NCBI GenBank assembly: GCA_028819835.1
Contig: JAPPKR010000122.1
Coordinates: 1 to 12,075 of the forward strand
DNA: 12,075 nt
From: a bacterium
GTDB lineage: Bacteria > Actinomycetota > Acidimicrobiia > UBA5794 > ZC4RG35
Direction of reading: 5' to 3'
How positions within the stretch are numbered: position 1 is the stretch's first letter; every line of letters starts with the position of its first letter. Both the position numbers and the translations under genes were made by a program. Shown one piece after another: positions 1 through 6,065 of the stretch. The notes below the pieces were generated by a model. The model was not told the DNA's origin. It saw nothing but the letters and a program-made list of their open reading frames with translations, and did not search any database.

Positions 1-640
1 CCACAATGGCCAGATCGGCCTTGCCCTGCTGGAGGTCCGCCACCCCGTCATGCACAGCCACCAGGGACGAAGCGCAGGCGGCGTCGACGGCTTTCGCAGG
101 CCCGACCAGACCCAGGACGAAAGAGACCCGTCCGCTGGCGCCGTTGAGGTTTGTGCCGCTCAGGGCGTACAGGGAACCGGCCGCCTCGGCGGGCTTGTCC
201 GATTCAACGACCAGCATCCGGTACTCGTCATTGCTGATCCCCGTGTACACGCCGGTCCGGGTTCCGCGCAACCCCTCCGGATCGATACAGGCATCTTCCA
301 GGGCCTGCCAGCCCACCTCCAGCATCATGCGCTGCTGCGGATCCAAGAGTTGTGCCTCCACCGGGGAAATGCGGAAGAAAGCGGCGTCAAACTGATCGAT
401 CCCATCAACGAACGCGCCGAACCGGCATGCCTCGTTCCGACCGGCGGGATCGTCGAACAAGCCGACAAGGCGTTCTCCACCGGAGCCGGGAAGGCCCTCG
501 GTCACGGTGTTCCTGCCCTCTAGGAGAACCTGCCAGAACGCGTCCAAGTCGTCCGCTCCGGGGAATTTGCAGGCCATTCCGACAATGGCTATCGGCTCTG
601 CGCCTTGTCCCCTCATCGCCTCAGGCTGCCGGTCCCTCAC
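1..640 (-). CDS. Type I polyketide synthase, N-terminal ketosynthase domain (partial, runs off left edge)
   Basis: The reverse strand reads open from 640 to the window edge and encodes the start of a beta-ketoacyl synthase, which condenses acyl units onto a carrier-bound chain. Visible motifs, counted from the ATG at 616, are EPIAIVGMACKFPGADDLD near residues 7-25, FDAAFFRISPVEAQLLDPQQ in the middle, and the active-site VDAACASSL with its cysteine at codon 76-74 (about residue 181). The frame ends inside the domain, so later domains are unseen. I chose the GTG at 640 because GGGAGAGA lies 6 nt upstream; the ATG at 616 is the alternative, with a TGAGG very close to it. Almost nothing precedes the KS, so there is no docking domain, which suits a loading or iterative synthase. 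VDAACASS differs from the VDTACSSS of most modular PKSs and recalls iterative PUFA-like or heterocyst-glycolipid KSs; that subtype is inference. The family call is secure. Confidence 0.93.
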   Translation of the reverse strand, partial: MRDRQPEAMRGQGAEPIAIVGMACKFPGADDLDAFWQVLLEGRNTVTEGLPGSGGERLVGLFDDPAGRNEACRFGAFVDGIDQFDAAFFRISPVEAQLLDPQQRMMLEVGWQALEDACIDPEGLRGTRTGVYTGISNDEYRMLVVESDKPAEAAGSLYALSGTNLNGASGRVSFVLGLVGPAKAVDAACASSLVAVHDGVADLQQGKADLAIV

Positions 641-693
641 TGACGATCTCTCCCGGAACCTTCACGGTCTCCGAATACATTCATGGCACCCAT

Positions 694-699
694 ATTTTA
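694..699 (-). promoter_or_regulatory. Putative -10 box for the PKS gene
   Basis: The reverse strand carries TAAAAT at 699-694, in the only AT-rich patch of the 111-bp gap (641-751) between the oxidoreductase stop and the PKS start. A TGTGAC lies 16 nt upstream as a poor -35 candidate. Transcription from here would give a leader of roughly 45 nt ahead of the GTG at 640. No other feature is visible in this gap. The assignment rests on a consensus match only. Confidence 0.35.
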
Positions 700-751
700 G
701 CTATTCGGCCGCCCGGTCACAGGAGATGGCTTGGACCTGCCTCGCGGTCGA

Positions 752-1735
752 CTACTGAGTGACGAGGGCGCGAAGTTCGGGCAGGACCTCTTTCTCCACT
801 ATTTCCAGGGTGCGGCCGGGGTTGACGGAGGCGATCTGGATGGCCACGTAGTCGGCGCCTATCTCGGTGACCAGCGGCCGGTAGACCTCGATCAGGTCCT
901 CGGTGGTGGCGGCGAGCGTGTACTTGCCGAGAATCTCCGCTCGGTCCATGGAGTCGGCTCGCTCCCGCAGCACCATGGGGTCGACGGCCTGCAGTCGCCC
1001 GGGCGCGCGCAGGCCTCGCATGCTGCCCAGGGCTTCCCATGCCTCCGACTCGTCCCCGGCCAGAACACACCACCGGGTGGTCATCAGGGTCCCCGGACGT
1101 CCCCACTTCTCTGCCGAGGCGCGAAAGGGTCCGATCACCCTCTCGATAGTGTCCGCCGGGTCCTTGACAGAGGTGATCAGCCCATCGGACCGCCTACCGG
1201 CGAACGTCGCCGACTGCGGACCTCCGGCAGCCATCCAGATGGGTGTCTTGCGGGGCGGGGGGCTATAGAGCTTGGCCTTGTCGGTCGTGTACCAGTCACC
1301 TGAGAAGTCAAGCTTCTCGCCTTCCAGCAGACGGTGCATGATCTCCAGGGCCTCCCGCATTCTCCTGATGCGTTCCCGGTAGTCACCGAAGCGGAAGCCC
1401 AGGGGTCCCTCGTTGATGTTCTCACCGGTACCCACACCCAACACGAATTTCCCTCCGGACAATCGGTCCACAGTCGCCGCTGCCTGCGCCACCAGGGCAG
1501 GGTGATAGTGATAAAGAGGACAGGTGACGGAAGTGGCCAGTTCGGCGTCGGTGCGAGCCGCCACCGCTCCCAACCAGGACCACACGAAGCCCGACGCGCA
1601 ATTGTCGTCGACCCAGGGATGGAAGTGGTCGGACCCCAGGATCATATCAAATCCGGCTTCTTCTGCTCGTACTGCTTGATCAACCAGCACTTCGGGCTGG
1701 TAGGACTCGTGACTGCACAGCCAGGCGAACTTCAA
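752..1735 (-). CDS. F420-dependent luciferase-like oxidoreductase (G6PDH-like subfamily, TIGR03557 type)
   Basis: This 327-residue protein has the (beta/alpha)8 luciferase-like monooxygenase fold that binds coenzyme F420. It resembles F420-dependent glucose-6-phosphate dehydrogenase (Fgd) and its paralogues. Features seen are SDHFHPW at residues 35-41, matching the SDHFQPW of Fgd with the catalytic His (H37) and Trp (W41); E10 near the N-terminus; and GVGTGENINE at 100-109, with E105 in the place of the Fgd proton-donor glutamate. The substrate cannot be read from sequence; many paralogues are not sugar-phosphate dehydrogenases. The start is TTG at 1735, fixed by an ideal GAGGAG (1748-1743) 7 nt upstream and by MKF leading straight into the first strand. 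It is divergent from the aldolase at 1803, and the PKS follows 111 nt downstream on the same strand. Full length for the family. Confidence 0.92.
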   Translation of the reverse strand: MKFAWLCSHESYQPEVLVDQAVRAEEAGFDMILGSDHFHPWVDDNCASGFVWSWLGAVAARTDAELATSVTCPLYHYHPALVAQAAATVDRLSGGKFVLGVGTGENINEGPLGFRFGDYRERIRRMREALEIMHRLLEGEKLDFSGDWYTTDKAKLYSPPPRKTPIWMAAGGPQSATFAGRRSDGLITSVKDPADTIERVIGPFRASAEKWGRPGTLMTTRWCVLAGDESEAWEALGSMRGLRAPGRLQAVDPMVLRERADSMDRAEILGKYTLAATTEDLIEVYRPLVTEIGADYVAIQIASVNPGRTLEIVEKEVLPELRALVTQ

Positions 1736-1742
1736 CTCTCTA

Positions 1743-1748
1743 CTCCTC
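1743..1748 (-). promoter_or_regulatory. Ribosome binding site deciding the TTG start at 1735
   Basis: GAGGAG on the reverse strand with a 7-nt spacer before TTG is a near-perfect Shine-Dalgarno sequence. It is the main reason to accept a TTG initiation codon for the F420 oxidoreductase. A TAGCCT box at 1771-1766 is a possible -10 for the same gene. Confidence 0.7.
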
Positions 1749-1787
1749 GATCGATAACCGGCCCAAGGCTACCCGGCGCCCAGCGGC

Positions 1788-1793
1788 TATCAT
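1788..1793 (+). promoter_or_regulatory. Putative -10 box (TATCAT), nearly leaderless promoter of the aldolase gene
   Basis: TATCAT ends 9 nt before the ATG at 1803. In actinobacterial leaderless promoters a TANNNT box sits about 7 nt before the transcript start, which here gives a leader of only 2-3 nt. This fits the absence of a Shine-Dalgarno sequence. The 67-bp divergent gap 1736-1802 therefore holds promoters for both directions. Confidence 0.5.
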
Positions 1794-1802
1794 TCGACCC
1801 TG

Positions 1803-2663
1803 ATGAATGCACTTCCGAGGGCCATGCCCGCCATCATTACCCCCTTCGATGAACAGCAGGAACTCGACCTTGACGCTCACCGGCACAACCTGTCCTTGTT
1901 GGGCGGACTGGGATACCAGGGTTTTGTTCTGGCCGGATCCACCGGCGAAGGACCTCTCCTCGAGCCCGGAGAGCGACGCCGACTGACGGCCGCCTCACGG
2001 GACGGCGTCGGGGATGACACCTTCCTTCTGTGCGGGATAAACGCCGAGACGAATCGCGAGGCCAGGCGCCAGATCGCCGAAGCGGCCCAAGGCGGGGCCG
2101 ACGCCGCCCTGGTTTTGACCCCCACCACGCTATCTCGCAATCGCACCAATTTCGTGACTGCTTTCTTCACGGACGTGGCCGACGAATCGCCCCTCCCTGT
2201 CTTTATCTATTCGGTGCCGCTGGTGACCGCATACTCGATTCCCTTGGACGCGGTGTGGGAACTGGCCCAACACCCCAACGTGGTGGGCATGAAGGACTCC
2301 AGCGGAGACGCCATCCGCATCCAGCGGACGCTGGCGGGACTCCCGGACAACTTCGCGCTGTACAACGGATCGGCCCATTCGGTCACCCTGACGCTCGCCG
2401 CCGGGGCGCATGGCGTTATATTGGCGGCTGCCAATTACGTGCCGCGGCTGGGTCTGGAAGTAGTAGCCGCTGCACTGGAGACACCTCCGGGGGACATGAA
2501 GAAGCAGCATCGGCTGACAGCCGCCAATGACGGGGTGGCGCGGTACGGGATTCCCGGAGTCAAGGCAGCATCCGAGATGGTGGGACTGCGGGCCGGCCGT
2601 TGTCGGGCTCCCTTGCTGCCGGTCCCCGAGGACGCCCCGGCCGGGTTCGCCCATCTGCTCTAG
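1803..2663 (+). CDS. Dihydrodipicolinate synthase / N-acetylneuraminate lyase family protein (DapA-like aldolase)
   Basis: This 286-residue class I aldolase has the DapA/NanA TIM-barrel fold. Seen are the substrate-carboxylate loop GSTGE at 45-49, the tyrosine of YSVP (Y136, equivalent to Tyr133 of E. coli DapA), and the Schiff-base lysine K164 in VVGMKDSSGD. The C-terminus keeps YGIPGVKAASEMVG, typical of the superfamily. Members condense or cleave pyruvate with an aldehyde (lysine biosynthesis, sialic acid, keto-sugar acids). Substrate specificity cannot be read here, and the location away from lysine genes makes a catabolic paralogue as likely as true DapA. The ATG at 1803 is chosen because a TATCAT box sits 9 nt upstream; an ATG at 1824 is possible. 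The alpha/beta hydrolase follows 67 nt later on the same strand and may be cotranscribed. Confidence 0.92.
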   Translation: MNALPRAMPAIITPFDEQQELDLDAHRHNLSLLGGLGYQGFVLAGSTGEGPLLEPGERRRLTAASRDGVGDDTFLLCGINAETNREARRQIAEAAQGGADAALVLTPTTLSRNRTNFVTAFFTDVADESPLPVFIYSVPLVTAYSIPLDAVWELAQHPNVVGMKDSSGDAIRIQRTLAGLPDNFALYNGSAHSVTLTLAAGAHGVILAAANYVPRLGLEVVAAALETPPGDMKKQHRLTAANDGVARYGIPGVKAASEMVGLRAGRCRAPLLPVPEDAPAGFAHLL

Positions 2664-2730
2664 GCAAGAGCGCCGCGGGGCTTTCTGCACCCAGCGGAAC
2701 CCCAGGGCAGGTAAACAGGGTCATCGGTAG

Positions 2731-3642
2731 TTGACCCCCCACACGCAAACAGCGTGGGAGGTACCTGAACCTCGTTCCGTTCGTACCGCCCGGATGGGCG
2801 ATGGCACGAACATCGTCCTCCGGCGGCACGGGAACCCCGGGGGACCCCGGTTGGTGGTGTGCCATGGCAACGGATTGGCCTCCGACCTGTACTACCCGTT
2901 CTGGTCTCTGCTGACCGGAGAATGCGACCTCATCGTCTATGACCTCAGGAATCATGGTTGGAATGAGGTCACAGCCATCGGCAACCACAACATACCGTCT
3001 CTTGTCAAGGATCATGACCTCATCATGGAGACCATTGACAGCTACTTCGGGTACAAGCCCAAGGTGGGAGCCTTCCACTCCGTCTCGGCGCTGATCTCAC
3101 TCCTCTCTCCCACCAAGGGGAGCGCCTTCGCCGGGCGCATCCTGTTTGACGCTCCGCTGTGCAGACCCGGCCAGACCACTGAGGAAATGGAGGCAGCCAC
3201 CGCCCGCAACGCGGCGGCCGCCAGAAAACGCAGAGAGAGCTTCGCCAACTGGGAAGACTTCTCACATCGCCTTCGATCCGTTCCGGCTCTCTCCCGGGTA
3301 GTTCCAGGCGTCTTCGACCTGATGGCGAAGACAACCCTCCGCAAGGACCCGGGCAGTGATCATTATGAACTGCGCTGCCCACGTGAATACGAGGCGCGCC
3401 TTGCCGAATACGGGGAGATCTACTCAGGGATGGTCGACCTGGGGGACTTGGCGTCACCGACGAAAGTGCTCGGCGCCGACCCGTCCATACCTTTCTCCTA
3501 CCTGCCCTCCCTCGGCCTGACTGACATTGTTACGGTCGATTTCGACTTCCTCCCCGATTCAACCCACCTCCTTCAACTGGAGAAACCTGAGGCGTGCGCC
3601 GCGGCCGTACGGGACTTTCTGAACACAATCCATGATGGTTGA
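2731..3642 (+). CDS. Alpha/beta hydrolase with atypical nucleophile elbow
   Basis: A 303-residue alpha/beta-hydrolase-fold protein. Seen are the oxyanion-hole motif CHGNG at 44-48, the strand-4 motif YDLRNHGWN at 70-78, a nucleophile region GAFHSVSAL with Ser117, and a C-terminal DSTHLLQLEKPE placing the catalytic His at about 279. The elbow reads H-S-V-S rather than the usual G-H-S-x-G, so its last glycine is serine. The fold and triad spacing suggest an active hydrolase or lyase, but the substrate is unknown. The start is TTG at 2731, the most upstream start codon available. The Shine-Dalgarno match is weak, and the first internal ATG (2794, residue 22) lies just before the first beta strand, so the N-terminus is uncertain. 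It lies 67 nt after the DapA-like gene and converges with the ABC transporter operon. Confidence 0.85.
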   Translation: MTPHTQTAWEVPEPRSVRTARMGDGTNIVLRRHGNPGGPRLVVCHGNGLASDLYYPFWSLLTGECDLIVYDLRNHGWNEVTAIGNHNIPSLVKDHDLIMETIDSYFGYKPKVGAFHSVSALISLLSPTKGSAFAGRILFDAPLCRPGQTTEEMEAATARNAAAARKRRESFANWEDFSHRLRSVPALSRVVPGVFDLMAKTTLRKDPGSDHYELRCPREYEARLAEYGEIYSGMVDLGDLASPTKVLGADPSIPFSYLPSLGLTDIVTVDFDFLPDSTHLLQLEKPEACAAAVRDFLNTIHDG

Positions 3643-3676
3643 CTCCCCGACTGTCCAAAGCCGCCGATGATCCCAG

Positions 3677-3694
3677 CCGGCGCTCGGCCGCCGG
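3677..3694. terminator. Hairpin between convergent genes, possible bidirectional terminator
   Basis: CCGGCG (3677-3682) and CGCCGG (3689-3694) form a perfect 6-bp GC stem around a 6-nt loop. It sits in the middle of the 70-bp gap between the ends of the hydrolase gene (plus) and the ABC ATPase gene (minus). There is no U-tract on either side. Such tailless hairpins are common at gene ends in GC-rich actinobacteria, so termination is plausible but unproven. Confidence 0.45.
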
Positions 3695-3712
3695 GACTTG
3701 CCCCACTCGCTT

Positions 3713-4450
3713 CTACACCCCTCCTCCCGTGTATGCCTCGATCACTTCCTCCGGCGATCCCTCTCTCCGGACGCATCCCTTGTCCAGCCAGATGGCGCGC
3801 GAAGCCAGGTCCTGCACCAACTCCATGTCGTGGGAGACCAGAATCGTGGCCGCTCCCCGCGCCATCACGCTTCGCACCCGCTGGCGAGACTTCTCCCGGA
3901 AGCCCTGATCCCCCACGCTGAGTATCTCGTCAACCAAGAGGACATCAGGGTCGATGTCGGTGACGATCGAGAAGCCCAACCGGGCCAACATCCCCGAAGA
4001 AAATGTCCGGACGGCCACATCCGCAAACTCCGACAGCCCCGCCCAATCGATTATCGGCCCGGCCCGCTCGGCCATCTCCCGCGGCGACCGGCCCAGGATG
4101 GCGCCGTACAGGACGACGTTCTCCGTGGCGGTCAACTCAGGATTGAAACCCGCACCCAACTCGATCAATGGCGCCACCAGGCCCCTGACGATCATCCGTC
4201 CCCGGGTGGGGGGCAACACCCGGGCCACCATCTTCATCAGCGTGGACTTGCCTGCTCCGTTGTCTCCGATGACGCCCAGTACCTCCCCGTACTCGATCCG
4301 GAAGGACAAGTCCCGGATGGCATGGAGTTCATCGACTTCGATCCTTCGTCGAAGAGAGCGGATCACCTGCTCTTTGAAGGTGCCGGGACGGTCCCTGATC
4401 AGGGGATACACCAAGGAGACCTCTAGACATTCGACAGCCGGGGATCTCAC
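3713..4450 (-). CDS. ABC transporter ATP-binding protein, polysaccharide/teichoic acid exporter type (Wzt/TagH/KpsT-like)
   Basis: The nucleotide-binding subunit of a cell-envelope glycopolymer exporter, about 245 residues. Counted from the GTG start it shows Walker A GDNGAGKS (62-69, K68), the subfamily-typical LIELGAGFNPELTATEN (95-111), the signature FSSGM (150-154), Walker B DVLLVDE (169-175, E175) and the H-loop SHD with H207. It stops soon after the core, with no C-terminal carbohydrate-binding domain of the Wzt O9a kind, so export need not depend on recognising a terminal cap. The GTG at 4450 overlaps the permease TGA by 4 nt (GTGA), the usual coupling arrangement. An ATG at 4474 or a longer frame from 4546 would overlap more and add non-family residues. 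The permease directly upstream is its obvious membrane partner. It is the last gene of the operon and ends 70 nt from a convergent gene. Confidence 0.93.
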   Translation of the reverse strand: MRSPAVECLEVSLVYPLIRDRPGTFKEQVIRSLRRRIEVDELHAIRDLSFRIEYGEVLGVIGDNGAGKSTLMKMVARVLPPTRGRMIVRGLVAPLIELGAGFNPELTATENVVLYGAILGRSPREMAERAGPIIDWAGLSEFADVAVRTFSSGMLARLGFSIVTDIDPDVLLVDEILSVGDQGFREKSRQRVRSVMARGAATILVSHDMELVQDLASRAIWLDKGCVRREGSPEEVIEAYTGGGV

Positions 4451-5235
4451 ACCAGCACCGCCAGCCTTCGCCATGACCGCGAAAACGTCCAGGCGCCCCC
4501 GAGGAGAGCGACCAGAGACGTCAAGACCATCACCGCCCACATCCACCCTGGGGCGAAGCTTCCTCCGTAGACCAGGCCTCGGAACACCTCCAGGTAGGAA
4601 TAGAGCGGGTTGATGTAGATGAACGGAAGGATCCGATCAGGAATGATGGTCACCGGGTAGAAGCCGGGAGTGGCATACATTGCGAGGGTCAGCAACACCC
4701 CCACAATGTCCAATACATCCCGGTAGGCGACTGCCAGGGAGGCAACCACCATCCCCAACCCGGCCACGAACATGGCAAGAAACAGCAATGGGACCGGCGC
4801 CAGAAGGACCGTGACCGGAATCCCCACCCCGGCGATCAGTTGCACCGCCAAAAGCAGCACGATGTTTATGGCGAAGTTCACCAGTGCGGCAAGAGCAGGC
4901 GCCACAGCAAACACCTCTGCCGGCACGTACACCTTGGACAGAGTCCCCGCCGAGCCGACTATGGACGACCCCGACGCAACCAATCCCTGAGAGAAGAATG
5001 TGATGAGCATGACCCCCGACAGCACGTACACCACGTATGGAACGCCGCCGGGGATCTCGAACCGGAAAATGGTGCTGAAGACCGCCCACATGACAGCCAC
5101 GGTCAGGAGGGGATTGAGAAGAGTCCACCACACTCCCAGCATGGACCGTTTGTAGCGCACCGTCAGGTCCCGCTGAACCAGGAGCCCCAGGAGTCCCCGG
5201 TACCGGCGCAGGTTCGTGATCTCGGAGACAATCAC
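4447..5235 (-). CDS. ABC-2 type permease, polysaccharide/teichoic acid exporter (Wzm/TagG/KpsM-like)
   Basis: The membrane subunit partnering the ATPase. The protein has an N-terminal amphipathic segment EITNLRRYRGLL, then LLVQRDLTVRYKRSMLGVWW, the hallmark of this exporter class. About six hydrophobic spans follow (near TLLNPLLTVAVMWAVF, VVYVLSGVMLITFF, AALVNFAINIVLLLAV, LLFLAMFVAGLGMVV, IVGVLLTLAMYATPGFYP and WAVMVLTSLVALLGG). The INPLYSYLEVFRGLVYGG motif before the last span is also family-typical. The GTG at 5235 is the only canonical start in frame, but its GGAGG lies immediately adjacent with no spacer. The frame stays open upstream, reading THSTYYDSDQPRR, which resembles the YDS leader of relatives. 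A CTG at 5277 would make a 276-residue protein overlapping the upstream stop as CTGA. I give the conservative start and think the CTG likely. Confidence 0.92.
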   Translation of the reverse strand: MIVSEITNLRRYRGLLGLLVQRDLTVRYKRSMLGVWWTLLNPLLTVAVMWAVFSTIFRFEIPGGVPYVVYVLSGVMLITFFSQGLVASGSSIVGSAGTLSKVYVPAEVFAVAPALAALVNFAINIVLLLAVQLIAGVGIPVTVLLAPVPLLFLAMFVAGLGMVVASLAVAYRDVLDIVGVLLTLAMYATPGFYPVTIIPDRILPFIYINPLYSYLEVFRGLVYGGSFAPGWMWAVMVLTSLVALLGGAWTFSRSWRRLAVLV

Positions 5236-5273
5236 CCTCCGAGGCTGGTCGGAGTCGTAGTAGGTGCTATGGG

Positions 5274-6065
5274 TCAGGTTCTCCAGAGCCCTCTCCTTTC
5301 GAACACCTCCCGCAACAGATCGGGCCGGTCGGTCATGATCCCGTCCACTCCCCTGTCCAACAGCCTCTCCATCAATCCCGGGCGGTCGATAGTCCAGACA
5401 TGTACCTGCAGGCCCATACGATGGTAGGCCCTGACGGTCCGCCGGGTGACAAGGGGCACCAGGCCGGATCGAGCCGGGATCTGCAAGGCGACATTGTCGG
5501 TGCGGGCCGATCGCCCCAGCCAGGCGGCCTTGACCAACCGGGCGACCTCCTCCTCGCCGGTGGAGGTGGCTATTCCGCCTTCGGAGAGTGCTCGCACACG
5601 TGCCAACCTTGCGTCGGAAAAAGAGGCGACGATAACTCTATCGCTTATTCCCGTCCTGCGAATCAGACGCAAAAGCGGCTCCTCGGTGTGATCGGCCTTC
5701 AGTTCGAGCACCATGTGGAGATCGGGGAAAGAGTGAGCCACCTCTTCCAGGGACGGAATACGTATCCCCCGCCCTCTGAAAGGGAAACCCTGGGCGGGCA
5801 GGTGAGTGTATCCGGCGTCCAGTTCCTGCAACGCCTTCCATCCCAGGTTCGCCACCTCGCCGCGGCCATCCGTGGTGCGTTCCAGGGTGGGATCGTGATG
5901 ACAAACCACCACCCCGTCGGCCGTCACGTGAAGGTCGGTCTCGATCCACCGGTATCCCATCTTCACAGTTCGAGAGAAGGCCTCCATGGTGTTCTCCGGC
6001 CACAGCCCCGCTCCTCCCCGATGAGAGATCGCCAGGGGGAGTGTCTCAGACGCCGGGGGGCTCAT
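5274..6065 (-). CDS. Glycerophosphodiester phosphodiesterase family protein
   Basis: This 263-residue GDPD-type TIM-barrel phosphodiesterase would hydrolyse glycerophosphodiesters to an alcohol and glycerol 3-phosphate. Seen are the N-terminal catalytic HRGGAGLWPENT (15-26; H15, R16, E24, N25), the metal-binding E42 and D44 in WIETDLHVTADG, and the second catalytic H57 in VCHHDPTLERTTDG. LELKAD follows in mid-sequence and VDGIMTDRPDLL near the end. There is no signal peptide, so a cytoplasmic location is expected. The ATG at 6065 overlaps the TGA of the preceding amidohydrolase-like gene by 4 nt (ATGA); a longer frame to 6254 exists but only encodes antisense-frame filler. Coupling to a glycopolymer exporter suggests a role in recycling lipid or teichoic-type glycerophosphate headgroups. 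That role is inference; the family assignment is firm. Confidence 0.94.
   Translation of the reverse strand: MSPPASETLPLAISHRGGAGLWPENTMEAFSRTVKMGYRWIETDLHVTADGVVVCHHDPTLERTTDGRGEVANLGWKALQELDAGYTHLPAQGFPFRGRGIRIPSLEEVAHSFPDLHMVLELKADHTEEPLLRLIRRTGISDRVIVASFSDARLARVRALSEGGIATSTGEEEVARLVKAAWLGRSARTDNVALQIPARSGLVPLVTRRTVRAYHRMGLQVHVWTIDRPGLMERLLDRGVDGIMTDRPDLLREVFERRGLWRT

Noticed and set aside
50..523. Open frames on the plus strand at the left end
   Set aside because: They lie antisense to the ketosynthase, whose motifs on the minus strand are unmistakable. Long antisense frames are expected at this GC content.
2669..2686. Possible terminator after the DapA-like gene (AGCGCC and GGGGCT with a short T run)
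   Set aside because: The stem has a mismatch and almost no loop, and the T run is interrupted. Not strong enough to call.
4451..4546. Longer starts (ATG 4474 or 4546) for the ABC ATPase
   Set aside because: They overlap the permease gene by 28-100 nt, add residues not typical of the family, and lack an RBS. GTG 4450 gives the standard 4-nt overlap.
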